A DNA stretch of 64,000 bases from DASWDH01 sp035318505 (GTDB taxonomy: Bacteria > Myxococcota_A > Polyangia > Polyangiales > Polyangiaceae): assembly GCA_035318505.1 (NCBI GenBank), contig DATHEQ010000414.1, forward strand, positions 1 through 64,000, read 5' to 3'. Shown piece after piece: positions 43,607-51,108 of the stretch. Position 1 is the first letter of the stretch; every line of letters begins with the position of its first letter. The notes beneath the pieces are model-generated. The model was not told the origin of the DNA and made no database searches. It saw nothing but the letters and a program-made list of their open reading frames with translations. The position numbers and the translations under genes are program-made.

Positions 43607-43848
43607 CGGGGGAGACGCGACTTGGTCGGGGGATAAGACATCGGTAGGACGATCGCACGACATCAGATGCGCGTTCGGTGGATGGTGCGCGAGCTTGTCG
43701 CCGTGCTCGCGCAGCGTCTTCGACCACAGCTGTTCCAGAAACTTTGATCGAATGTCGGCGTGGTCATGCGGCTAGTGCGAGCAATCTACCACTGGCGCGA
43801 TGCTTCGAGCAGGGTGCTCCCAGGCACCGTGTGGCATTGTAACGAACC
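43607..43848. other. Gap with a possible protein scrap
   Basis: No gene called. The minus strand between about 43650 and 43775 reads HADIRSKFLEQLWSKTLREH and GDKLAHHPPNAHLMS, which looks like a piece of a real protein, but it has no start and I cannot name it. Confidence 0.3.
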
Positions 43849-44190
43849 ATGAACGTTCGTCCCGCCACCGAAGCCGATGTTCCTCTGCTTCTTCAGATGA
43901 TCGAGGACTTCTTCGCAATCGAAGGCATTCCGTTTGACCGAACCCAGCTTTCACCGGCGCTGCGGGCCCTTCTCGGGAACGCGTCGCTCGGAACCGTGTG
44001 GATTTTCGAGCAGAAGGACTCCGTCGCAGGCTATGCGACGCTCACCTATGGGTTTGACCTCGAGTTCAACGGACGCGACGCGTTTCTCACGGATCTCTAT
44101 CTCGTTCCGGCATTCTGCTCGCCGTCAGTCTCGACTTCCCACAACTCGTCGTGCAGTCAGTGCGCGAGATCCAAAGCGCTGCATAGATGA
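43849..44190 (+). pseudogene. GNAT acetyltransferase, C-terminally truncated
   Basis: MNVRPATEADVPLLLQMIED, SLGTVWIFEQKDSVAGYATL and RDAFLTDLYLVPAF are the first half of a GNAT N-acetyltransferase. The acetyl-CoA-binding motif (R/Q-x-x-G-x-G/A) that should follow LVPAF is missing, and the frame continues as SPSVSTSHNSSCSQCAR. The catalytic core is incomplete, so this is a remnant. Confidence 0.72.
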
Positions 44191-44324
44191 ACGCCTCGTT
44201 CGCACAGCGCGAGCGGCCCGAGAGCCTCTACCCACGCGCCTGGCGCATCGCCTGATGGCAACGGCCAGTGGTGCCCCGAAATAGGCCCGACTCCATCCTT
44301 GGCGAGAAACTTGTACGCTGTCAT
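44157..44324 (-). pseudogene. N-terminal fragment, YKFL-type protein
   Basis: MTAYKFLAKDGVGPISGHHW, PGAWVEALGPLALCERGVHL and CSALDLAH form a 55-residue piece. It resembles the start of an uncharacterised bacterial family with YKFL, PGxWV and C-x-x-G-x-H-x-C motifs. The remainder is cut by the GNAT remnant on the other strand. It follows the ruined sigma gene on the same strand. Confidence 0.4.
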
Positions 44325-44331
44325 TGCGTAT

Positions 44332-44935
44332 TCATTTCCGAGACCACTGTCGAAAGCGCTTGAGGAGATCCTCGTTTGCGTCGCCTGGCGCGGGCGCGGT
44401 GCGCAACATTGCCGCGAGATCAGCCCTTCGATGTCGCAAAAGACCAGAATTTGCTGCTGAATTGCGGCAGCTTTGCGATGGCGAGCTCGAGAAACGCCCT
44501 CAGTTCGGTGCGCTCGAGCGCCGCGTCCGGCGATGGAAAGGGGAGCGGTGCGACGGCCCAATGGCCCGCCCAGCGGTGATCGCTCGGCAAGAATCTATCG
44601 GGCTCAACCGACGGTGCCATCTCGCCCGCTTCGTCGGCGGCGAGGGACGAGAGCGGTACCGTCCTTCGGTCGGACCGAGCTTGTGTGCGGGCCACGTTGA
44701 CGAGAATTCCGTAGAGCCACGTCCCCAACGACGAACGCTCTTCGAAGCGGTCGAGCGATTCCAGCGCCGTCATCCACGTTTTCTGCACGACTTCCTCGGC
44801 AGACGAGCGATCCTTCACCCAAACGCGCGCAATGCGCAAAAGGCCGTGCTGCAGGGTAGAAACCAGCCCCCGGAAGGCCGCCTCGTCACCGCGCCGAAGC
44901 GCGTCTACGATTTTCTTGTCAGCGACAGGGTCCAT
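44332..44935 (-). pseudogene. ECF sigma factor with destroyed region 4
   Basis: Region 2 is intact: DALRRGDEAAFRGLVSTLQH, RIARVWVKDRSSAEEVVQKT and ESLDRFEERSSLGTWLYGIL. Region 4 begins (FLELAIAKLP) but the frame changes to FSSKFWSFATSKG and stops at 44420. The other frames carry the expected continuation: QQILVFCDIEGL in one and ADLAAMLRTAPAP to LLKRFRQWSRK in another. Without region 4 it cannot recognise the -35. The start ATG (MDPVADKK) lies at 44935. Confidence 0.65.
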
Positions 44936-45080
44936 GCGGCGGAGTGGGACGATACCAGAGTCGCGGCGAGATGCTTTCGTGGCGACGCACGCTTTGTTCC
45001 GGCGGCGACTGTAACGTTTGCGCCGGTTCCGGCACTGACCCGTAGGCTCGACGAATGCGGGCCTCAACTCGGAGGTGCAC

Positions 45081-45601
45081 ATGCTCACGGACGAAGCGAT
45101 GACTTCGCTACACGAACACGCGGTGCCGCTGCCGGAGGATCACGTCGTGATGGGCTGGTTCGACGCAAGGAGAACGCGCCGTCTCGAGGCGACCGGTCAG
45201 GGGATCCTTCGCTATGGTCTGGTTGCGCTCCTGCTTCTATTCGGCGCGATGAAATTCACGATGATGGAGGCGGAAGGAATCCGCCCCCTCGTCGAGCACA
45301 GCCCCCTCATGAGCTGGATGTACCCCGCGTTTGGGCTCCGAGGAGCGTCGGCGGTCATTGGCGTCATCGAGCTTGCCGCGGCCGCTCTCATGGCCACACG
45401 TCGCTTCAGGCCGAATCTGTCAGCGGCGGGAAGCTTGATCGCGGCCTGCGTGTTCACCATGACGTTGTCATTCTTGATCACGACCCCGGGCGTGTTCGCG
45501 CCCGACAACCCTTCGGCGGCTTTATCATGAAGGACATGATTCTACTGGGCGCCGCGCTCGTGACCGCCGCCGAAGCGATAACGGCCGCTTCTCGAAAATG
45601 A
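45081..45601 (+). pseudogene. DUF417 membrane protein, frameshifted near the 3' end
   Basis: A DUF417 (YkgB-like) protein with GGAGG five bases before its ATG: LRYGLVALLLLFGAMKFTMM, IRPLVEHSPLMSWMYPAFGL, SAVIGVIELAAAALMATRRF and FTMTLSFLITTPGVFAP. The frame ends prematurely at 45530 (DNPSAALS). The missing last helix, FIMKDMILLGAALVTAAEAI, follows in another frame and ends as ATGA at the next gene. A single deletion near 45513 explains this. The truncated product would lose its last helix. Confidence 0.7.
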
Positions 45602-46062
45602 GAGGAGGCGGATGGGCGCTTGTACCGCTCAGGCTGATGGTGGGCTTCGGTATGGCGTTTCACGGTTACGCGAAGCTCGATCGAGGCGTCGAGCATTTTG
45701 CCGCGATTCTCTCGGCCATGGGCATCCCCGCTCCCGGTCTCATGGCTTGGGCGACGGCGCTGCTCGAATTGCTAGGGGGCATTGCGCTCATGCTCGGCGC
45801 CTTCGTCGTCCCGCTCAGTTTGCCGCTTGCCGCGGTCATGGCCGCCGCCATGTTCGGCGTCCACTTTCGTTACGGATTCTCGAGCATCAAGCTCAAAGGC
45901 CTGAGCGGTTCCGGAGCTGAATTCGGGCCCGTCGGATACGAGTTGAACCTCATCTATATCGCCGCGCTGCTGACCCTCGCTTTGAGCGCGACTCCTCTCT
46001 CGGTCGATAGCTGGATCGCGAAGTCGAGAGGACATAGCCGCTCTGTCGATGAAAACGGTTAG
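45598..46062 (+). CDS. DoxX-family membrane protein
   Basis: A 154-residue four-helix membrane protein: LVPLRLMVGFGMAFHGYAKL, GLMAWATALLELLGGIALML, LPLAAVMAAAMFGVHFRYG and ELNLIYIAALLTLALSA. FHGYAKL and the Phe/Tyr-Gly segment are DoxX hallmarks. Its ATG overlaps the original stop of the DUF417 gene as ATGA, so the two were once translationally coupled. The break in DUF417 should now reduce this coupling. Confidence 0.88.
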   Translation: MRGGGWALVPLRLMVGFGMAFHGYAKLDRGVEHFAAILSAMGIPAPGLMAWATALLELLGGIALMLGAFVVPLSLPLAAVMAAAMFGVHFRYGFSSIKLKGLSGSGAEFGPVGYELNLIYIAALLTLALSATPLSVDSWIAKSRGHSRSVDENG

Positions 46063-46111
46063 AGCCTATTCGTCGGCTCGGTTGGTCTCCGTCAATGGCC
46101 GTTGTCGATGT

Positions 46112-46469
46112 CTACCAGGGCTGGCCGGTCCCCGTCTCGAGATATGCCTTCAAACTGCCGAGGAAATGCTTCCAGCCTTGGGCCACGGGGGCGGGACCCG
46201 TGTCCCTTCCATCCGCTGTGATCGAGGGAGACGACCACCGATCCGCCCGCGTCTTTGATGCGCCAGTTCAGCGTCGTTCCCACCCGGCTGGGCATGTCGT
46301 GCGCGGTGCAGCTCCGCCCGCCCACTTTGAGGTCGGCGGTATCAGCCGCCGTCCAGCCCTCGCCGGGAAAGAACCAACGCGCCATCCAATCTGCGCGCGT
46401 CCACGCTTCGAAAACCCGCGCGCACGGGGCGCGCAACATCCGTTTGACCGCGACCCCGTCAATGGGCAT
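46112..46469 (-). pseudogene. AHSA1/SRPBCC protein with internal deletion
   Basis: The N-terminus is a good AHSA1 domain: RMLRAPCARVFEAWTRADWM, ARWFFPGEGWTAADTADLKV and GGR. Then the central strands are lost; NWRIKDAGGSVVVSLDHSG follows and a frameshift separates the last helix VAQGWKHFLGSLKAYLETG, which ends at a TAG at 46112. The protein as read has a non-native end. It follows its ArsR regulator by three bases, the usual ArsR-AHSA1 pair. Confidence 0.72.
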
Positions 46470-46472
46470 GAC

Positions 46473-46811
46473 CTACTCTTCCTTCTCCAGGCCGGCGAGA
46501 AGTCGCTCGAGCCCATCCAGCTGCTTTTTCCAGAGACCTGCAAGCCCCGCCAGAATCTTTGCCGTGTCGCGGAGCGGTGCCGAGCGAAGCTTGCAACGAT
46601 AGACGCGCCCCACGCGAGTTTTGCGTAGGAGGCGCGCACGCTCGAGGACCTGAACGTGCTTCGAAACGGCTTCGAGCGACATGTCGAACGGCGCCGCAAG
46701 CTCACCTATCGTTTGTTCCTCGCGCTGAAGCTGGCGCAGGATCTTCCGTCGAACGGGATGGGCGAGTGCCTGAAAGACGTGGTCGAGGTGATCGGATCGT
46801 GACTCAACCAT
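46473..46811 (-). CDS. ArsR-family regulator
   Basis: A 112-residue winged-helix repressor of the ArsR type paired with AHSA1 proteins: HVFQALAHPVRRKILRQLQR, TIGELAAPFDMSLEAVSKHV and LERARLLRKTRVGRVYRCKL. There is no Cys metal site. The start MVESRSDHLDHVF is family-typical and preferred to 46835. The operator palindrome covers this start codon, so binding would block both transcription and translation. Its target gene downstream is broken. Confidence 0.87.
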   Translation of the reverse strand: MVESRSDHLDHVFQALAHPVRRKILRQLQREEQTIGELAAPFDMSLEAVSKHVQVLERARLLRKTRVGRVYRCKLRSAPLRDTAKILAGLAGLWKKQLDGLERLLAGLEKEE

Positions 46812-46820
46812 GTGGTTGAG
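46803..46820. promoter_or_regulatory. ArsR operator over the start codon
   Basis: CTCAACCA-TG-TGGTTGAG is a perfect 18-base palindrome that includes the arsR ATG. A TCAACCA half-site recurs at 46848-46854. This is the expected autoregulatory operator. Confidence 0.6.
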
Positions 46821-46822
46821 TG

Positions 46823-46851
46823 TCTCTAGAACCATGGCAGACGATTGTCAA
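46823..46851 (-). promoter_or_regulatory. Putative sigma-70 promoter of arsR
   Basis: On the minus strand TTGACA, a 17-base spacer and TAGAGA end three bases before the palindrome. If used, the transcript would start inside the operator and be nearly leaderless. Confidence 0.5.
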
Positions 46852-46872
46852 CCATTTCATTGAATGTCATGT

Positions 46873-47568
46873 TCAAGACAAATCACGCCGCCGGGACGAC
46901 GATTTCCGGCGGCGTGGCGAACTTTTCAAGCCAGTCTTGAGCTTGTTCTCGACCTCGCGCAGAACGCGGGCCGCGAGAACCGTGCGGTGCTGCGTCAAGA
47001 ACTTCGCAACCGCCCGCGGATCGCGAACGGCAAGCTCCCGAAGCGCCCACGACAACGCCTTGACGACGATGTCGTCACGATCGTCGACGAGAAGTTTGCA
47101 AACCGCGAGCGTACGCTTCGCGTCGGCGCTGCCGCCCTGCGCTCGAACGTTCAACGGTACGGTCGACACGGCCGCGGCGCGACGCCACCATCGATCGGTG
47201 GATCGAGCCCAGCGCTGGATCGTCCGGTCCGGTATCGAGCCATCGCGCCAAGCACGACCGGCGACCAGACACGCGAAGACGTCCACGTCACCCCATGTCG
47301 CAAGCCCGCGTCCAAGTCGCTCGAGATCGGAAACCCGAAGGTCGGCAAGGGCTCGCGGGTGCTGACCGACGAGGGCACAAGCGATCATTCGTGAACCGCG
47401 CACGTTGGGCATGTCGAGAATAGCGTGCGCGATCGCGATCACGTCTGTGCCGCCCAGGTGTTCGACCTCTTTCGAAAACTCACGACGGAGTCGATGAAGA
47501 ATGGGCGCGTTGAGCGTCTTTTGCGCGCGCAAACGGGCGGCGATGTCCTCCGCAATCGAGGCGCTCAC
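46873..47568 (-). CDS. DNA alkylation repair enzyme (AlkD-like HEAT protein)
   Basis: A 231-residue HEAT-repeat DNA glycosylase. The core has TWGDVDVFACLVAGRAWRD, with the Asp typical for the active site, and WARSTDRWWRRAAAVSTV, with the aromatic DNA-binding residues, followed by LSWALRELAVRDPRAV. AlkD removes alkylated purines without base flipping. The C-terminal tail is Lys/Arg-rich (SPRRRKSSSRRRDLS). Divergence from plus-strand arsR is interrupted only by a remnant. Confidence 0.87.
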   Translation of the reverse strand: MSASIAEDIAARLRAQKTLNAPILHRLRREFSKEVEHLGGTDVIAIAHAILDMPNVRGSRMIACALVGQHPRALADLRVSDLERLGRGLATWGDVDVFACLVAGRAWRDGSIPDRTIQRWARSTDRWWRRAAAVSTVPLNVRAQGGSADAKRTLAVCKLLVDDRDDIVVKALSWALRELAVRDPRAVAKFLTQHRTVLAARVLREVENKLKTGLKSSPRRRKSSSRRRDLS

Positions 47569-47735
47569 TGACGAATCCTTCCGACGACTTGGTGTTGCAT
47601 GGCCGAGGCTAGCCCAGTGTTGGCGCCGGGCAAATGTCGCAAAAAATCAGTCTCGGCGTTGGTTGCCGGGTCGTCCCACCTGTGCGCCTGAATTCGCCAC
47701 GTGCCGTCGGGCATCTTCTTCAGGGCGCATGATGA
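47565..47735 (-). pseudogene. C-terminal scrap, SnoaL/DUF4440-like
   Basis: ALKKMPDGTWRIQAHRWDDP looks like the last strands of a SnoaL/DUF4440 protein (KxPDGTWRI). The beginning is missing, and the following 25 residues are not family-like. Tentative. Confidence 0.35.
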
Positions 47736-47790
47736 CCCGTCCGACGGCGAGATGCACCGGGAACTGCAAGCTGTACTTGACGGTCGCATA

Positions 47791-47824
47791 CGTTAGTGGG
47801 AACTTACGTAAATAGTGACTTACG
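47791..47824. promoter_or_regulatory. Operator candidate of the second arsR gene
   Basis: CGTTAGT (47791-47797) and ACTTACG (47802-47808) form an imperfect inverted repeat. ACTTACG occurs again at 47818-47824 across the GTG start. TTGACG at 47778 is a possible -35. Confidence 0.45.
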
Positions 47825-48138
47825 AAGATCGAGTTTTGGATGCACTGGGCGATCGGACGCGACGGACGGTATTCGCGCGTCTTCGCGGTGGAGCGCGGTC
47901 GGTCAACGAGCTTGCGCAGGGACTGAAGGTGAGCCGTCCCGCTGTCTCGCAGCACCTCCGCGTGCTGAGAGCGGCGCGTCTCGTGACATACCGCTCGGAA
48001 GGCACGCGCCGGCTCTACGCCGTGGACCGCAGGGGCGTAGCGACATTGCGAGACTGGGTCGATGGGTTCTGGGACCAAACGCTCATAGCCTTCAAAGCGG
48101 CCGCCGAGCGAGAAGCAGCGAAGGAAAGGAAACCGTGA
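47815..48138 (+). CDS. ArsR-family regulator
   Basis: A 107-residue winged-helix protein: RVLDALGDRTRRTVFARLRG, SVNELAQGLKVSRPAVSQHL and RVLRAARLVTYRSEGTRRLY. The tail DWVDGFWDQTLIAFKAAAER is typical of ArsR proteins that control AHSA1 genes. Its TGA overlaps the next ATG by one base (TGATG). The GTG start follows from the conserved N-terminus (TYEDRVLDALGDRTRR). Confidence 0.9.
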   Translation: MTYEDRVLDALGDRTRRTVFARLRGGARSVNELAQGLKVSRPAVSQHLRVLRAARLVTYRSEGTRRLYAVDRRGVATLRDWVDGFWDQTLIAFKAAAEREAAKERKP

Positions 48139-48629
48139 TGACGGAGCAAGAGAAGGCCGGCGAATACGATCCGAACGCCGTACGGAAGGTCATGAGCGTG
48201 AAAGCGCCGCCCGATATCGCATGGCGCGTGTTTACCGAGAAGATGGGCACCTGGTGGCCGCTCGGACACTACAAGATCGGAAAGGCCAACGCGGTGGACG
48301 CGGTGCTCGAGCCGCGCGTCGGAGGCCGCTGGTACGAACGCGGCGAAGATGGAAGCACTTGTGACTGGGGTCGCGTCCTTGCATGGGAGCCGCATACACG
48401 TCTGGTGCTCACTTGGGACATCAGCGCAGACTGGCAATATGACCCGAAGCTGAATACCGAAATCGAGGTGCGCTTCATTGCGGACGGGAAGGATGCGACC
48501 CGGGTGATTTTGGAACACCGCAAGCTCGATCGCTATGGGGTTCGTCGTGACGAAATGCGCCGCATCTTCGACACGGAGGGCGATTGGGGAAAGCTTCTCG
48601 AGATGTTTGCCCGAGCCGCCACTGCATAG
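48138..48629 (+). CDS. AHSA1/SRPBCC-family protein
   Basis: A 163-residue intact START-like protein: VRKVMSVKAPPDIAWRVFTE, WWPLGHYKIGKANAV, VLEPRVGGRWYERGEDGSTC, VLAWEPHTRLVLTWDIS, EVRFIADGKDATRVILEHRK and the helix at the end. Such proteins bind hydrophobic ligands in a deep pocket. Translationally coupled to its ArsR regulator; unlike the pair 1.5 kb upstream, this pair is complete. Confidence 0.9.
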   Translation: MTEQEKAGEYDPNAVRKVMSVKAPPDIAWRVFTEKMGTWWPLGHYKIGKANAVDAVLEPRVGGRWYERGEDGSTCDWGRVLAWEPHTRLVLTWDISADWQYDPKLNTEIEVRFIADGKDATRVILEHRKLDRYGVRRDEMRRIFDTEGDWGKLLEMFARAATA

Positions 48630-48641
48630 AAAGGATCGAAC

Positions 48642-48974
48642 ATGGCCGACATCAGAGAGGCACGCGCGGCGGTCGTCCGACGCGTTCTCGAAGGCGATGG
48701 CGAGTCGTCTCGCGTTCAACGCCGAGGTGCGTTCGACGATGCTGAACTCGCCGAACCGCTGGGCACGTTGATGCACAAGGTGGCATTGCACTCGTCGCGG
48801 GTCACGGCGAAAGACATCGACGCGCTGCGGGCCACGGGCATGAGCGAGGATCAGATCTTCGAGCTCGTCGTCTGCGCCGCGCTCGGTCAGGCCAACCGTC
48901 AGTACGAAACGGCCATGGCGGCCCTCGACGCCGTGAGCAACGGGAGTGAGCATGCGCCTCGCGATTCTCGATAA
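48642..48974 (+). CDS. CMD/AhpD-like helical protein without redox cysteines
   Basis: A 110-residue helical protein: LGTLMHKVALHSSRVTAKDI, MSEDQIFELVVCAALGQANR and QYETAMAALDAV. The arrangement resembles one half of a carboxymuconolactone-decarboxylase/AhpD domain but without the CxxC pair. AAAGGA precedes the ATG. It overlaps the next gene by about 25-29 bases, and the two likely form a complex. Confidence 0.78.
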   Translation: MADIREARAAVVRRVLEGDGESSRVQRRGAFDDAELAEPLGTLMHKVALHSSRVTAKDIDALRATGMSEDQIFELVVCAALGQANRQYETAMAALDAVSNGSEHAPRDSR

Positions 48975-49533
48975 GGGCCACACAGTCGGCTCGAAGGTTC
49001 TCTTCGCTGTGATAGCTGCATTCTCCGGGCAGCGGGTGGTCGACGCCGTCAAGCTCGTCATGTACCGGCCCGACTTCTATGGAACACCGATGAAGAAGCT
49101 GGTCCATGAGGCGATGCGCGGACCATCTGCATGGTCGGTCGCCGATCGCGAGCTCATGGCCGCCTTCATCTCGAAGCTGAACGAGTGCGAATTCTGTATC
49201 AAAGCGCACGGAGCCGTTGCCGAACGCGCTTATGGCGAGGGCTCGACAGTTTCTGCTGTGCTCGCGAACCTCGAGACCGCTTCTATAGCGGAGTCGCTGC
49301 GGGCGACGCTGCGTATGCTCGGGAAGTTGACGCGCGAGCACGCGGTGGATGCCGATGACATGCGCGCGGTTTTGGCTGCCGGCGCGTCACGCGAGCAGAT
49401 CGCGGATGCTCTTGCGGTAGGCTTTGGCTTCGAAACGACGAACCGACTCGCCAACGCCTTCGAGTTCTTCGTGCCGGGCCCCAAGGCGTTCGAGGCCGGA
49501 GCGAAGTTCTTGCTTGCGCGTGGGTATCGCTAG
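48946..49533 (+). CDS. Carboxymuconolactone decarboxylase/AhpD-family protein
   Basis: A 195-residue alkylhydroperoxidase-like protein. The redox motif is NECEFCIKAHG (CxxC with the conserved His), preceded by SWSV-like SAWSVADRELMAAFISKLN. The C-terminal half is helical (MRAVLAAGASREQIADALAV). The start is GTG 48946 or ATG 48952. It shares a transcript with the Cys-less partner and the ArsR-AHSA1 pair; a peroxide or organic-peroxide response is plausible. Confidence 0.88.
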   Translation: MSMRLAILDKGHTVGSKVLFAVIAAFSGQRVVDAVKLVMYRPDFYGTPMKKLVHEAMRGPSAWSVADRELMAAFISKLNECEFCIKAHGAVAERAYGEGSTVSAVLANLETASIAESLRATLRMLGKLTREHAVDADDMRAVLAAGASREQIADALAVGFGFETTNRLANAFEFFVPGPKAFEAGAKFLLARGYR

Positions 49534-49574
49534 TTCGCGCACTCTCGGCCCCGCGTCGCGCCCCGCGCTCTCGA

Positions 49575-49830
49575 CTACGCCGTCCCGAGACCGCGCCGGA
49601 GAACGTCTTCCAGCGTCGTCTTACCGCGAACGGCACGCCCTTTTCCGTCGAAGCGCACGATGCCCTTGCCGAGCGCTTCGGTCATCTCGCGGTAGAGAGT
49701 GGCGACGTTCTGCGATATGTCGAGGCTGGTGAGCGTCGGAACGAGGGCGTCGGGACCGTCTGCGTCTTCACGGGTCGCCCGAGGATCTTTGTCGCGACAG
49801 AGGCGGCGCCCCCGCCCGCACGCGTAAGAC
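49575..49830 (-). pseudogene. NmrA-like NAD(P)-binding protein, C-terminal remnant
   Basis: ATKILGRPVKTQTVP in one frame is followed in another by DALVPTLTSLDISQNVATLY, REMTEALGKGIVRFDGKGRA and VRGKTTLEDVLRRGL. This is the end of an NmrA/NAD(P)H-binding atypical SDR. The Rossmann domain is absent and one frameshift is present near 49755. It lies convergent to the CMD gene. Confidence 0.6.
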
Positions 49831-49847
49831 GGCGCTGACAACCTTTA

Positions 49848-51035
49848 TCACCGCATATCGAGCTCGGTGCCCGTGCGGAGCTTGTCGAGATATTTCTGAT
49901 AGGCAAACGTTCGATCGCGTTGCTTGCCGCTCGTCTCGGCGAGCACGCCTATCTTCTGCAAAACCTGAACGGCCTTGGCAGCCGTGGGCTTGGTCGTATC
50001 CAAGAGCTTGACGATACCGGCAATCGTCACGACAGGATGGACCGGCAGCTGGTCCATTAAGCGGATGGCAAACACCGATGCCCCAGAAGACGCGAGCACA
50101 TGCTGGCGATCGGTGTTGACGAGCCCGAAAATGTCGCGCGCGCTCGCTACCGCCTCGTCGGCGATGGTAGCTACTCCCTCGAGAAAAAAGGCGATCCAAC
50201 CTTCCCAATCGCCGTTGCTGCGCACCTCGGTGAGCCGTCGGTAGTACTCGGCGCGGTGGCGTTTGAAGAAGAGGCTGAGGTAGAGGAGCGGCGACGAGAG
50301 CAGGTTCCAGTGCTCGAGCAACAGCGTGACCAGAAGGCGACCGATGCGGCCGTTGCCGTCGAGATAAGGGTGGATCGTCTCGAATTGCACGTGCGCCAAG
50401 CCAATGCGAACGAGTGGAGCGAGGCCATTCTCGGCATGAAGGTACTTCTCGAGATCGCCGAGCAGTGCAGGCAATTGCTCGGGAGGAGGTGGAACGAATG
50501 CGGCGTTGCCCGGCCGCGTGCCACCGACCCAGTTCTGGCTGCGACGAACCTCGCCGGGATGTTTGTCGGCGCCTCGGACTCCGCGCATGAGACGTCGATG
50601 CGTCTCGTGGAGAAGTCGCATCGAGAGAGGCAGGCCGTTTGGATTTGCAAGCTGCCGCCGTGCGAACTTGAGAGCGTCGAGGTAATTGCACACTTCGCGG
50701 ACGTCGTCGAACGGCTGACCGTCGGGCTTCTCCGCTTCGTACTCCAAGAGATCCACGAGCGTCGCTTGCGTGCCCTCGATCTGGGAAGACACGACGGCCT
50801 CCTTGCGCACGAACGCGTAGATGAACCAGTCGAGGGATGGGACCATCTCACCCGCGACTTCGAGGCGTGCGAGAGACCGTTCCGCCCGCGAGAGCGACGT
50901 GGCCAGTCCGCCGGAGAGGCTGAGCGGCGGGGCTCGCGGTGGTAAAGGCTCGGGGACGAAGCTTGCTACCTGCTCGCCGCCCAGCAAGCGCACTGATTTT
51001 CGACCAGTTACCCGCATGCGTCGCTCGTAAAGCAT
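49848..51035 (-). CDS. Class II Fic-domain protein (AMPylase)
   Basis: A 395-residue Fic protein. The N-terminal inhibitory helix motif SSQIEG (residues 83-88, SxxxEG) is present, so it belongs to class II and should be self-inhibited. The catalytic motif HPYLDGNGRIGR (222-233) is complete. A beta-hairpin flap region (QNWVGGTRPGNAAFVPPPPE) precedes it, and a winged-helix domain at the C-terminus (VVTIAGIVKLLDTTKPTAAK) is usual in this subgroup. Fic enzymes AMPylate proteins such as gyrase or chaperones. No separate antitoxin is needed. ATG 51017 is an alternative start. Confidence 0.92.
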   Translation of the reverse strand: MLYERRMRVTGRKSVRLLGGEQVASFVPEPLPPRAPPLSLSGGLATSLSRAERSLARLEVAGEMVPSLDWFIYAFVRKEAVVSSQIEGTQATLVDLLEYEAEKPDGQPFDDVREVCNYLDALKFARRQLANPNGLPLSMRLLHETHRRLMRGVRGADKHPGEVRRSQNWVGGTRPGNAAFVPPPPEQLPALLGDLEKYLHAENGLAPLVRIGLAHVQFETIHPYLDGNGRIGRLLVTLLLEHWNLLSSPLLYLSLFFKRHRAEYYRRLTEVRSNGDWEGWIAFFLEGVATIADEAVASARDIFGLVNTDRQHVLASSGASVFAIRLMDQLPVHPVVTIAGIVKLLDTTKPTAAKAVQVLQKIGVLAETSGKQRDRTFAYQKYLDKLRTGTELDMR

Positions 51036-51064
51036 TCTTTACCAAGCGAGAATGTTAGTAAAGA
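51027..51064. promoter_or_regulatory. Triple GTAAAG motif at the fic start
   Basis: GTAAAG-CATT-CTTTAC (51027-51042) is an inverted repeat that contains the start codon, and a third GTAAAG lies at 51058-51063. The Fic protein has its own winged helix, so autoregulation through these motifs is possible. Confidence 0.45.
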
Positions 51065-51108
51065 TCTCTTTTCTAGCGGCGGTCGCTAGGAAAGGACCGG
51101 TGCAACGG

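Noticed and set aside
44324..45601. Plus-strand frame of 425 codons
   Set aside because: It is antisense to the sigma remnant, and only its last 28 codons are meaningful, as the displaced end of DUF417.
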